Numbered from the stretch's first letter, positions 21,486 to 32,396 are shown. The stretch is DNA of 64,000 nucleotides from Talpa occidentalis (GCF_014898055.3 NW_023605194.1:59621361-59685360); one strand, 5' to 3'. Notes: a model not told the origin generated them from the sequence alone. Numbers and translations are program-made.

Positions 21486-24400
21486 ATGGCAAATACAGAT
21501 GCTAACATATCAATATTAACTCTAAATGTAAATGGACTAAACTCTTCAATAAAAAGACACAGAGTTGCAGCCTGGATTAAGAAACAAAACCCAACCTTTT
21601 GCTGTCTCCAGGAAACACATTTAGCTACAAAAGATAAAAATAGGCTCAAAGTCAAAGGATGGAAAACAATCCTACAAGCAAATGGGACAAAAAAGAAAGC
21701 AGGAACAGCTATACTTATATCAGATAAAACAGACTTCAAACTCAAAAAAATAAAAAGAGACCCCAATGGTCACTACATTATGATTAAGGGGACAATACTT
21801 CAAGAAGAAATAACACTCATTAACATATACTCACCAAACGAAAGAGCACCAAAATATATCAGACAACTGTTGTCTTCTCTGAAAACAGACATCAGAGAAA
21901 ACACATATGTAGTGGGAGACTTCAACACACCACTATCAACAATGGATAGATCAACAAGACAAAAAATAAGTAAAGAAACTAAAGCTCTAAATAAGGACCT
22001 AGAGCATTTGGGCTTAACAGACATCTATAGAACACTAAACCCAAAAAAAACGGAGTACACATTTTTCTCAAGCGCACACGGATCATTCTCCAGGATCGAT
22101 CACATACTGGGGCACAAGACAAACATCAACAGATACACCAAGATTGAAATCATACCAACCATCTTTTCTGACCACGAAGGCATCAAACTAGAAATAAATC
22201 ATAAAAGGAGGCAAGGAACTATCCTACCTCATGGAGATTAAAAGCCACACTACTGGAAGACCACTGGACTAACGAGGAGATCAAAGAAGAAATTAAAAAA
22301 TTCTTTGAATTGAATGACAAGGAGGACACCAATATCCTAAATGTATGGGATGCAGCAAAAGCAGTAATAAGAGGAAAATATATAGCAATAGAAGCTCACA
22401 TCAAAAACAAGAAAGAACTCAAAGAAACAACCTAATCTCGAAGCTCAAAGATCTAGAAAAAGAACAACAAAAAAACCCCAGAACCAGTAGAAGAAAATAA
22501 TAAAAAAACCAAAGCAGAAATAAATGAAATTGAAACTAATAACAATCCAAAAGATCAATGAAACCAAGAGCTGGTTCTTTGAAAAAATAAATAAAATAGA
22601 CAAACCCCTAGCCAGGCTCACAAAGGAAAAAAGGGAGAAAGCACAAATACACAGAATCATAAATGAAAGAGGAGAAATCACAACGGACACAGCAGAAATC
22701 AAAAGAATAATCAGTAACTACTATGAACAGTTATATGGAAACAAGTTCAACAATCTAGAGGAGATGGACAAATTCCTACAACTCTACAATCACCCAAAGC
22801 TAGATAAAGAAGAAATAGAACACCTAAACAGACCAATTACAAGCAGCGAAATTGAAATGGTAATTAAAAACCTCCCCAAAAACAAAAGCCCAGGACCTGA
22901 TGGATTTACAAATGAATTCTACCAAACATTCAGAGACGAATTAGTGCCTATCCTTCACAAACTCTTCCAAAAAATTGAGAAGGAAGGGACAATACCAAAC
23001 ACGTTCTATGAAGCCAATATTACACTAATACCAAAACCGAATAAGGACAACACAAAAAAGGAAAACTATAGGCCAATCTCCCTAATGAACACTGATGCAA
23101 AAATCCTCAATAAAATTTTAGCTATCAGAATCCAACAATGTATCCATAAGATAATTCACCACGACCAAGTTGGATTCATTCCAGGGGCACAAGGATGGTT
23201 TAACATCCGAAAATCAATCAACGTTATCCAACACATCAACAAAAAGAAATATAAAAACCATATGATAATATCAATAGATGCTGAGAAAGCTTTCGACAAA
23301 GTGCAACACCCATTCATGATAAAAGCCTTGAAATTCTTGGGATACAAGGAACATACCTCAACATCATAAAGGCCATCTATGACAAGCCAACAGCCAGTAT
23401 CATTCTCAATGGTGAAAAGCTGAAAGCAATTCCATTAAGATCTGGAACAAGACAAGGATGTCCACTCTCACCACTGCTTTTCAATATAATACTGGAAGTC
23501 CTAGCCAGAGCAATAAGACAAGAGAAAGACATCCAAGGAATCCAAATAGGAAAAGAAGAAGTCAAACTATCACTATTTGCAGATGATATGATAATATACA
23601 TAGAGAACCCCAAAATCTCCACAGAAAAACTAATTCAACTCATCAATCAATTCAGTAAAGTGGCAGGATACAAAATCAACACGCAAAAGTCAGTAGCCTT
23701 CCTATACACAAACAATAAATCTGAAGAAGAAGAAATCAAAAAAACCACCCCTTTTATTATCGAAACAAAAAAAATCAAATATTTGGGAATAAATCTAACA
23801 AAAGAGGTAAAGGACCTATACAAAGAAAACTATAAAACACTGTTAAAAGAAATAGAAGAAGACACAAAGAAATGGAAAGACATCCCCAGCTCATGGATTG
23901 GAAGAATAAACATTATTAAAATGGCCATCCTACCAAAAGCAATATACAGATTCAATGCTATTCCAATCAAAATCTCAATGGCATTCTTCAAAGAAATAGA
24001 ACAATTATTGATGAAATTCATATGGAATCACCAAAAACCCCGAATAGCCAAAGCTCTACTGAAAAAAAAAGAAGGAAATGGAGGCATCACACTCCCAGAC
24101 TTCAAACTATACTACAAAGCCATAATCATCAAAACTGCATGGTATTGGAACAAGAACAGACATACAGACCAATGGAATCGAATAGAAAATCCAGAAATAA
24201 ACCCACAGATTTATGGTCAACTAATCTTTGACAAAGGAGCAAAGACTATGCATTGGAGCAAAGAAAGTTTGTTCAATAAATGGTGCTGGGAAAACTGGGT
24301 CGCTACATGCAAAAGAATGAAGCTTGACCACTACCTCACACCATACACAAAAATCAACTCAAAATGGATTAAAGAACTAGACATAAGACCTGAAACCATA

Positions 24401-25306
24401 AAATACATAAAAGGAAATATAGGCGAAACACTACGGGATTTGCACATCAAAGACATCTTTACAGACACATCACCCAAAGCAGTGATAGTGAAGAGAAAGA
24501 TAAACAGCTGGGACTACATCAAATTAAAGAGCTTCTGCACAGCAAAAGAGACAATAACAAAAACAAAGCGAAACCCCACCAACTGGGAGAACATTTTTGC
24601 ACCCAACACTAATGATAAAGGACTGATCACAAAAATCTGCAAAGAGCTGATGAGACTCAGCAACAACAAAGAAAATAATCCAGTCAAAAAATGGGCAGAA
24701 GAGCTAAAAAGAAACTTCTCTGAAGAGGAAATGCAAATGGCCAACAGACATATGAAAAAATGTTCAACATCACTTGTAATCAGGGAAATGCAAATCAAAA
24801 CTACCATGAGATACCATCTCACACCAGTGAGAATGGCACATATTAAAAAAACTAGCAACAACAAATGTTGGCGAGGATGTGGAGAAAAAGGAACTCTTGT
24901 GCACTGTTGGTGGGAGTGCAAACTGGTCCAACCACTGTGGAGAGCTGTGTGGAGATTTCTGGACCTACTAAACATAGAGCTTCCATATGATCCAGCAATT
25001 CCACTCCTAGGTATTTACCCAAAGGACACAGAAACATCAATTCCAAAGAGCACCTGCACTCCTATGTTTATAGCAGCACTGTTTACAATAGCTAAGCTTT
25101 GGAAACAACCCAAATGCCCAAAAATAGATGACTGGATCAAGAAGATGTGGTACATATATACCATGGAATATTACTCAGCATTCAAAAAAGATAAACACAT
25201 GCAATTTGCAGCAACATGGATGGCACTGGAAGGGATCATGCTCAGCAAAATAAGCCAAAAAGAAAAAGAAAAATACCGGATGGTCTCACTCATAGCAGGA
25301 ATCTAG
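21486..25306 (+). pseudogene. ORF2 (L1): L1 ORF2p endonuclease / reverse transcriptase (frameshifted)
   Basis: Spans ~1273 codon equivalents, like human ORF2 (1275). ORF2p nicks target DNA and reverse-transcribes L1 RNA there. The first open piece (21486-22241, 251 codons) is the whole AP-like endonuclease domain, with the catalytic set in the usual places: N14, E43 (QETHL), D145/N147 (GDFN), T192, D205 (SRIDH), S228-D229-H230. The frame then slips near 22230, 22428, between 22490 and 22508, and near 22540; piece 22524-23369 covers the start of the RT domain. One C is missing near 23328 relative to the copy at 63.3 kb. The catalytic FADD is at 23576-23587, in the frame of the last piece, which continues to 25306 with the C-X3-C-X7-H-X4-C motif. 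As written it cannot make full-length protein. The endonuclease part alone could be translated. Confidence 0.95.
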
Positions 25307-25503
25307 AAAACTTAAATAAGGGACCAGGAAAATGAATATAAGAAAGTGAAAATCAAAATCAACAAAAAACTATGAACCAGAGACACTTTTGGGGGGTGGG
25401 GGGCGGGAGGGGAAGGATTGGGGTCAGAATGGGGCGTTTGCAATTGTATGGGCGAATATAAAAATAAAATTTAATATTTTAAAAAAAAATAAATAAATAA
25501 ATA
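25307..25503 (+). other. L1 3'UTR, G-rich tract and A-rich tail
   Basis: Starts after the ORF2 TAG. A G-rich purine tract at 25391-25436 has runs of 6, 3, 6, 3 and 4 G and could form G-quadruplexes, a recurrent feature of mammalian L1 3'UTRs. Ends in an A run and AAAT repeats. Confidence 0.85.
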
Positions 25504-25516
25504 AATAAATGTTAGA
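25504..25516. repeat. Target-site duplication, right copy (full-length L1)
   Basis: Exact 13-bp partner of 19152-19164. Because it follows an AAAT-repeat tail, the left edge could be off by a few bases. Confidence 0.85.
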
Positions 25517-25589
25517 TATTCTCTTCCTCCTAATCATCATTATTATTATTCTGCTGTTATTACTTTCAGTCAGACACTGGATGGTATAG

Positions 25590-25735
25590 CCTTTTATTTC
25601 TCCAGTATAGATAAGGAAACTGAACAACAAAAAGTTCAGTGACATGGGTTATGCCACAAAAAGAGTAAGAGGTGTGTCAGAGAGTCACAACTAGACAGGC
25701 AAGTTCTCAACTGCTGTGCTATAAGACAAAAATAC
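25590..25735 (-). repeat. MIR-type relic, antisense
   Basis: 'gataaggaaactgaacaacaaaaagttcagtgac', then 'agagtcacaactagacaggcaagttctcaactgctgtgctat', follows the antisense MIR core and head. Confidence 0.55.
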
Positions 25736-25854
25736 GTGTAGGCCAGCACTAACCCTGCTAGACTCTCAGGTCTCTAGCGGCAAGAACTCAATGACTTGCA
25801 TTTACCACTGTATAGACAGTGTTCACCATGAATGACTACCAAAGGGAAATGAAA

Positions 25855-26020
25855 GTAAACACTATTTACTAAGTGTTTTATTTATGTCCTAAACCTTGAA
25901 GATGAATTCTTTTACATACCCCCTCCTCCATGAGGAAGGTACTAAGTTATCTCGTTTTATACATGAAAAAATTGAATCAAAGACATTTTTCTAGATGCCT
26001 AGTTCTTCACCAGTGCTTTA
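25855..26020 (-). repeat. MIR-type relic, antisense
   Basis: 'ctatttactaagtgttttatttatgtcc', 'catgaggaaggtactaag', 'cgttttatacatgaaaaaattgaatcaaag' parallels the antisense MIR tail and core. Confidence 0.5.
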
Positions 26021-26689
26021 TCTGCCTGCATTGCTTAGCTAGTAACCCTAGATAAAATGAGGAATAACACACTGTTCATTAGACATCAAGAATTATGATT
26101 CGGTATTGGGAGTTTCACGTGTATATACAATAGTTCCACCCACTGTCAATTACAATATGTGAACCACGAATAATTTAGAATTCAGTGGGAGCCTGAAGAC
26201 TTGCTCTCAAAAGCCTGAGTCAATTAACTTTGGTCTAATGACCTCTCGTGCCACTAGGTTGGCTAGCGCCATGCTAAAACTGCACATCCCCTCCATAAAA
26301 TCAGTCTCTGCCATTTCCAGTCTGTATTGTGTATGAATCATATATTTTAGGATTGGAGAACATGGAGTAATGGCTTTAAACACTCTCCCAGGCATAAAAA
26401 TAGATGCTTAGTGCTATTGGTATGGGTTCCCCACTGTTTCAAAGTAACCATTTTCAGTCTTTTGAAAAAGAACTCACAGATTTTTGCAGTAGCATTTTAG
26501 ATGTTCTACTATTTCTTGTAATTCTCTTAATTCATACTTCTTATCAAGTAGAGGAAAGTGTATCTGTGGTGGGAAACCCAAGGCTAAAAAAACGGAGCTT
26601 TTCACATAAGGAGAAATGCAGGAACCTGGAAAGTAATGTACACTTGATGCCCTGCAGTACCCAGTGATAAAAATGATCAATCAGGAATT
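26021..26689. other. Unique sequence, no feature seen
   Basis: Nothing recognised. Two overlapping ~60-90 codon frames on opposite strands show no domain. Confidence 0.4.
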
Positions 26690-26780
26690 TTCATTTTAAT
26701 TAGCAAACAGTGCAGAGCTAGGAATCTAACCCAGATCTTTCTCTCTTCAGAGACCAAGTTCTCAGTCATCCTGCTGGTGG
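26690..26780 (-). repeat. Possible MIR fragment, antisense
   Basis: 'agtgcagagctaggaatctaacccagatctt...gttctcagtcatcctgctgg' resembles the antisense MIR head. Short and weak. Confidence 0.35.
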
Positions 26781-26929
26781 AGGTAAATTCAAAAGCTCGA
26801 GAAGCCAGAAAAGTAATGGAAATAAGTGAAGTGGATAAGGTGTAAGTAACAGAAAACCAAGCAGATGAGGTACGTGGGGGGAACATCAGGACTTTTTTTT
26901 AGTAAAGTCTTCTATTAAAAGTGGTTGCT

Positions 26930-27185
26930 GGGCCTCCCCTGGTGGTGCAGCGGTTGAGTGCTGGGCTGCAAAGCTCCCCGCAGCCTCTGTAGCACCGGTT
27001 CGATCCCACGGCGAGGGTCCCACATGGTGCGACAGATCTCTCCTGCCGCACCCACTACTCCCCTCCGCAGTGTATCTCCTCAGTCTGCCTATTCTGTTCC
27101 CCTCTGGCTCTGGTGAATTCTCTCACCTTCCCGCACTTCTGACTGTACCCAGTGCTTGTATAAATAAATAAATAAATCTTTAAAA
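26930..27185 (+). mobile_element. tRNA-derived SINE with clear A and B boxes
   Basis: RNA polymerase III boxes can be read: A-box tggtgcagcgg (26943-26953) and B-box ggttcgatccc (26997-27007), 43 bases apart. The tail 'aaataaataaataaatcttta' carries AATAAA and TCTTT. The 13-bp target site aaaagtggttgct is exact at 26917-26929 and 27186-27198. Confidence 0.96.
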
Positions 27186-27313
27186 AAAAGTGGTTGCTAC
27201 TGCACTCTTGCTGATGTCATAAGCAAAGCATCATGATTTTACAGAGAAGCCACAATCAGGATTTTATGACAAATTTCAAAAATTTTAAGTAACAGCTAAT
27301 TAAAAAATAATAG

Positions 27314-27582
27314 TGGCCTCCCTGGTGGCACAGTGGGTTGAGTGCTGCACTGTGAAATTGTCCACAGCCTCTGCAGCGCCAGTTTGATTCCCTGCCAGCC
27401 AGGGAGATACCCATATGATGCTGCAGACCTCTCCTGCCTTGCCTGCTGCTCCCCTCAGCAGTGTCTTCAGTCCATCTGCCTGTTCTGCTCCCCGCTATGT
27501 CTCTGGTGAATTCTCTCACCCTCCCGCAACTCTGACCTGTACCCCAGTTCTTGTATAAATAAAAATAAACCTATAAAAAAAT
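27314..27582 (+). mobile_element. tRNA-derived SINE
   Basis: A second insertion, 128 bp after the previous one and in the same orientation. Head tggcctccctggtggcacag; A-rich tail without a clean TCTTT (reads 'aaacctataaaa'). The 12-bp target site aaaaaataatag is at 27302-27313 and 27583-27594. Confidence 0.93.
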
Positions 27583-27779
27583 AAAAAATAATAGCATCAT
27601 GTGGGGTGAACACATATAACTATGTGACACATTTGGCCTGTAGTTGTCTGATGTGTGACTTAGGATCAGCAACATTGTCTTCTGTGTGGGGCTAGCAGAT
27701 GCCAGGTGACTAGTCAGACAAACTTCTATCTCTTCAAGTTTGGTTACACCAGATAGGATTTGACTGACAACGTAGGGAC

Positions 27780-28012
27780 ACCAAACAATAATAATTGATA
27801 ATTGTGGAGCTCCTATCATGTTTATAATACACTGACTAGATTGAGACAAAGCCTTTAAGGTAGGTATTCCTATTATCATCATTTTACAATGTATAAGGAA
27901 AAAAATGAGGAATTGAGTAGGTATATATTCTGCCCAAGGCCACATTGCTAGCCAGTAAAAGAACTGGTGCCTATCCAAATAGCTAGACTTCAAATTAGTT
28001 AGAGCATTAAGT
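27780..28012 (-). repeat. MIR-type relic, antisense
   Basis: 'ggtaggtattcctattatcatcattttacaatgtataagg', 'tgcccaaggccacattgctagccagtaaaag', 'ctagacttcaaat' give the antisense MIR order clearly. Confidence 0.7.
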
Positions 28013-28995
28013 GGCATAATATGCCCCAGCTACTCCTACAATTAGCATAAAAACTACTAAGTATAAGATTTCTACATGCAGTCAAAAGGAATAAATACTG
28101 ACTTTTTAAACTGCTAATAAGCAATTGAAAGTATGGGAGTAAAGGACATAAAAATTATAAAATCAAAGGAAAAGGTGATTTTTGCATTGCTACAGAATAT
28201 GTACCTCAGTCAACATGACTTGAAATAAATGGGTTCCATAAAAATATTTAGATTCCTTGACCAAGTAATTTACTCTTGAAAACTTATGCTAAAAATAATT
28301 TAAAGGAAGGGAAAGATACCAGTTCAGAAGTGTTACCAGCATTGCATTTTCCAGTAGTAAACAAACAAGCAAATAAGTTTTTTTGGTATACGAATGTGGT
28401 GGAAGATAAGATAATCACTTAACATTGAAGGCCTGATGACTACTGATAAAATATTTCATTTGTAGAACACTAAGTGAATAGAGGGAAAAAGAGATAATTG
28501 AAGTAGGTAAAAACCACAAAAATATAGGCTAGGAGAAAGTACAAATTCAGGTTTGAGATCACGCCATCATGTTTCATTGAGTAACTAGAAGAGAAATAAG
28601 GGATTTTTAACTTTTACCGATATTGTTGTAGTAGCATTTATTATTTTTTGTAGCCAAATTTAACTCAGTAAGAATTATGATTGAGTTGAGACGAGACAAC
28701 ACTCAACTTCAGGTTTCTTGGACTGTAGCTTAACCTTTTCACTGTCCCCATTGAACATGAACTCTTAGAGTTTGGCATATTTTCTGCAACAATTTTACGA
28801 AGTAGTGTTGAGTATACATGGGTCTAGCTATCTGGGATAAACTGTCATCGGTGAATAACCACCATGAATATTTATAAGTTACAATGTGTAGTTGTAAAGC
28901 AAGTCTCCATGTGGTTCTTAAAGTAAATACACTCTCCACTTCACTTTTTCACAGGTCATGTCATAGGAACTATTCTGATCACTCTACCACCACCA
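28013..28995. other. Unique sequence, no feature seen
   Basis: Nothing recognised in about 1 kb. Confidence 0.4.
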
Positions 28996-29110
28996 TACTC
29001 ATTATATATTTATGTATTTATTTTATACCTTTCTCTCGTAGACTGTCAACTCCATGAAGGTTGGAAATTTGTCCCCATACCTTAAATAATATGTGGCATG
29101 TAGCATGTCG
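28996..29110 (+). repeat. L2-type LINE 3' fragment
   Basis: 'tatttattttatacctttctctcgtagactgtcaactccatgaaggttgg' parallels the L2 3' end (gactgtaagctccatgagggcagg), followed by 'atgtggcatgtagcatg'. Confidence 0.55.
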
Positions 29111-29129
29111 GTAGAATCTAACATTACTT

Positions 29130-29295
29130 AAAATTGCATTACAATACTTAAAATGTGTCAGGCTCTATTCTCGATGCTTTACTTATATTTAATTATCTAA
29201 TATTCCTGATGACACTATTCATATTTCCATTTTGTAAATGACAATCATAAACCACATGGATGCTAAGTAATGTTAACTAAGATAGTCAAGGAGTT
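29130..29295 (-). repeat. MIR-type relic, antisense
   Basis: 'atgtgtcaggctctattctcgatgcttta', 'attcctgatgacactattcatatttccattttgtaaatgac' follows the antisense MIR tail and core. Confidence 0.55.
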
Positions 29296-29368
29296 CTGAC
29301 ATTACTCTCAATTATCTACACCTCCTGGTATACAAATGACAACATTGTAGTTTATAAGAAATACATAA

Positions 29369-29639
29369 GGCCTGCCTGGTGGCTTATGGTGGTTAAGACG
29401 CAATCTATGAAGCCTTCCGCAGCTTCTGCAGTATGAGTTCAATCCCCGGCCAGCCAGGGAGCAACCCACATGGTGCAGGAGACCTCTCCTGACTCATCCG
29501 CTGCTCCCCTCAGCAGTGTATTTCAGTCAATCTGCCTGTTCTGTTCCCCACTCTGTCTCTGGTGAATCCTCTCATCCCCTGCACCTCTGGCCAGTATCCC
29601 AGCTCTTGTATGCATAAATAAATAAATCTTAAAAGAAAA
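29369..29639 (+). mobile_element. tRNA-derived SINE, diverged head
   Basis: Head ggcctgcctggtggcttatggtgg departs from the family, with an insertion in the A-box region. Body and tail (aaataaataaatcttaaaag) are normal. Target sites aagaaatacataa (29356-29368) and aagaaatatataa (29640-29652) differ at one base. Confidence 0.92.
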
Positions 29640-29719
29640 AAGAAATATATAAATATTGGTCACTGGAATGATTACTATATATCTTATGTTATACCATACT
29701 TTTGGTATACCCATGTGGT

Positions 29720-30200
29720 ATCAATGGTCAGTGAGTTTATCAGTCATGTCTATATAATGAAGTCTCCATAAAAACCAAAGAGAAAGAGGGCTCTGCGAGC
29801 TTCCAAACTCCCCCAATCTCCTACACCTTGTGCTATTCATCTCTTCCATATGGCTATTGCTGAGCTATATCTTTTACGAAAAAATCAGTGATTTAGTGAA
29901 TAAATGGGTTGCCAGAGTTCTTTAGCCATTCTAGCAAAGTAATTGAACCTGAGAGGTGTTTCCTGGAAACCCCAAATCTATCGCTTGTCAGTCATAAGCA
30001 CAGGTGATAGCATGGGCTTGAAAATGGCATCTGAAGTGAAGTTGGGTTTGGGAGACTGTGCCCTTAGCCAGTACCATCTGGTGCTCTCTATGGGTAGACA
30101 GTGTTAGAATTGAGTTGTATTTGTGGACATCCTGCTGGTGTATGAGAATTGTTGGTTGGTGTGGGGAAGCCACCACAAAACCACGCTGGAAATTGAGCTA
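29720..30200 (+). mobile_element. Fossil LTR-like element, family not assigned
   Basis: Text such as 'tataatgaagtctccataaaaacc', 'tgctattcatctcttccatatggctattgctgagctatatc', 'gtgaataaatggg', 'agttctttagccattctagcaaagtaattgaacc' and 'gacatcctgctggtgtatgagaattg' matches a mammalian ERV-type LTR I remember but cannot name. No internal retroviral sequence is next to it, so it would be a solo LTR or fragment. It carries no coding capacity. Confidence 0.55.
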
Positions 30201-30469
30201 TAGGAACCCTACATACAAGTCTTACTACCCCTCTCCCCTTTGAGTATGAGTAGGAACAATGGATTATGGCAAAATATGATGGTAAGTTATATCAGTGATT
30301 ATGTTGCCCAATATAATCAGCTAGCAGACTTGCTTACTAACTCTCTTCCTTTCTAATTTTAATGAAGTAAGTCACAGTACAGAAAGGCCCACAGAGCAAG
30401 AAACAGAGGCTGACTCCAGCCTATACTCTTCAAGGAATTAAGCTCCTCACTCTGACAACCTGCAAGAAA

Positions 30470-30700
30470 CCAAACAGTCACATAAATTTTCAAGCATATT
30501 CCTTCCCAGGGTAGCTTCAGATAAGATGTTAATCATGGCTTACCACTTTGATTGCACCCTGGTGATAGACCCTGTAGCAGGGTCTTCCCAGCTAAGCAGT
30601 TCCCACATTCTTGACCTACAGAAACTCTGAGATAATATATGTGCTGTTTCAAGCTGCTAACTTTGCAGCATTTGTTAGTAGCAACAGATGACTAATATAA
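30470..30700 (+). mobile_element. MaLR/MLT1-type LTR 3' part
   Basis: Ends in the typical series 'ctacagaaactctgagataatatatgtgctgtttcaagctgctaa', then 'gcagcatttgttagtagcaacagatgactaatat'. No internal region is seen. Confidence 0.6.
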
Positions 30701-30795
30701 TCACACGTTTTTTAGAAAGAATTCAAACAGAGGGAAGCTAAAATTTATACTTTTAATCACAATGTTATATTGCCTCTTCGAAACTATTTGTGAGC

Positions 30796-30822
30796 TGGAT
30801 GGATGGATGGATGGATGGACGG
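30796..30822. repeat. (TGGA)n microsatellite
   Basis: Six tandem TGGA units followed by a diverged 'cgga'. Confidence 0.9.
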
Positions 30823-30869
30823 ACACAATTCCTTACAAAGCTGAAGACCAACATATGCTTATTTTTAAA

Positions 30870-31830
30870 AGGCTATAATAATTGATTTCCAAACCTGCCA
30901 TACACATTGTAAGAAAAACAGCAACAACTCTATGTCATGAACACAATTAAAAGTCCTAAATAAGATATTAGCAAAATAAATCCAATAATTCATTAAAAAA
31001 TAGTATGAGTTGTTGAATTTAGTCCAGGAATGAAAGATTGGTTTGTCGACTAAAAATTCATCAATTAAAACCACCACATTTGAAAAGTGAAGGTGAAAAA
31101 TCTCCTGAAAAACGATTATATCAGGAGATGCAGAAGCATTTTATAAATTATATGTCCATTTGTGATTTTTCAAAATCCTCTCAGAAAATTTGGAATAGGA
31201 CAAAATCTTTCACCATGATTTCTTTTTAAAAAAGAGTGAATAGAAGAGTATCTATAAAAGAGTGAATAGAAGAGTATCTATAAAAACTACAGAAGATATT
31301 AAACTTAGTTAATTTTGAATATTTTCTCTGATTTTAGGAAAGAGAGAACGCTATTCGCTCTCCTCATTAATATCACCATTATAGAAGCCCAAGTCAGTGT
31401 TCAAACAAGAAAAATATGAATTATAAGGTCACAGAGAGTTATTTGCAGATGAGTTGATTGCAGATGACTATGAAGAAAACCCACACAAATTTACATAGAA
31501 ATTATTGGAATTAATTAGGTGATTTAGCAAGGTTTCTGGATACAGAGTGCAGAACTCAGTTGTACTTTTTCTTATTAGCCACAAGCAATTAAGAAAGGAA
31601 ATCTAAAATACTATTTATAAAATTCAGTACATATCAAATCCAAAGTTAAATCTAAGATGGACAAGATGCTATTCAGAACACTATAAACCTTACCCCACTA
31701 AAATATCCAATTTCACTTATACGGCAGCATCAATAACAATTCAGCAGCAATTCTATTAGAGATATGACAGAGGCCATAACTAATAGGACATGAAATAATG
31801 AAATATATGTTCAATGAAATAATAAAACAT
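30870..31830 (+). mobile_element. Ancient L1 ORF2 fragment, sense
   Basis: Highly diverged but ordered RT-region text: 'gtccaggaatgaaagattggtttgtcgactaaaaattcatcaat', 'atatcaggagatgcagaagcatttt', 'ttatttgcagatgagttgattgcagatgac', 'aaggtttctggatacagagtgcagaactcagttgta'. Only old L1 (or its HAL1 relatives) reads this way. A 26-bp tandem duplication arose inside it. All frames are destroyed. Confidence 0.62.
31234..31285. repeat. 26-bp tandem duplication
   Basis: gagtgaatagaagagtatct plus 'ataaaa' occurs at 31234-31259 and again at 31260-31285 without a visible mismatch. Confidence 0.95.
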
Positions 31831-31868
31831 ATGCTAAGTTACCCCTATATATTCAGTATTTTCAGCAC

Positions 31869-32120
31869 ATGCACACAAATATTGAAAACTGTGGAAATAA
31901 TGTAGGATTTGCCTTGTTTTCCTTCCATTTCCTCCAGTGGTACTGTGTTTGGTTGCCTAGGAAACATTACAGCAGGGGCCAGGACTGGCTGTGCTGTCAC
32001 CCCGAGCTGGGCAGAGTCTTCAGCTGTAGCTTGTCAGCCCTTGGCCCCAATGGAAGGGCACCTGTGCAGCGCCATTTGGCACCAGAATCACTCATTTCCC
32101 AGGAGCAGAGGCTATACATT
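31869..32120. other. GC-richer unique block, candidate regulatory segment
   Basis: A ~250 bp island of higher GC in AT-rich surroundings, with an RFX-like half-palindrome GTTGCCTAGGAAAC at 31952-31965. Overlapping ~85-codon frames show no domain and I do not call a gene. Confidence 0.3.
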
Positions 32121-32396
32121 TTTTTTTTTTAGCAGTTTGGCAGTAAGAAAGTAGGAAAGGGTATGATAATGACAACTGGTGAGCAAAGTTTGAATCTGGG
32201 ACTAAGACACTGCAGGTGGATCTTCTAGAATCAAAAGAACAAAGTGCTTTAAGTAAGTTGAGTTGCTGGCAGAAGACAGGGAAGGGAGGGCTCCTCACAA
32301 AAGCAACTAGGAAAGGGAATGAGATTTTAACTACTATGTATTTCCTTTTTGTTTGTTTTGCATTCATTGCACCAGCTAATTCTCTTGCTCTGAAAA

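Larger units (their letters stand above)
19165..25503 (+). mobile_element. Full-length L1 retrotransposon
   Basis: A 6.34 kb element with every L1 part in order: GC-rich 5'UTR (19165-20384), ORF1 (20385-21413), a 72-bp spacer, ORF2 (21486-25306), a short 3'UTR with a G-rich tract, and an A-rich tail, flanked by 13-bp target-site duplications. It starts GAGGGGCGGAGCAACATGGC, so no 5' truncation is evident. ORF1 is fully open. ORF2 has several frameshifts in the text as given, so this copy is not autonomous unless those are sequencing errors. It is very similar to the antisense copy at 61128-64000, which marks a recently active family. Confidence 0.97.

Noticed and set aside
24514..24975. 153-codon antisense frame within ORF2, with similar frames at 4061-4387 and 61576-61914
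   Set aside because: Shadow of the L1 ORF2 C-terminal region. It recurs only because the L1 recurs.
26943..27007. tRNA gene suggested by A and B boxes
   Set aside because: The boxes belong to the tRNA-derived head of a SINE, with no cloverleaf with paired acceptor stem and a SINE body following.
29720..30200. Possible complete endogenous retrovirus
   Set aside because: Only LTR-like text is visible. No gag, pol or env similarity lies between this and the LTR-like piece at 30470, which is of a different type.
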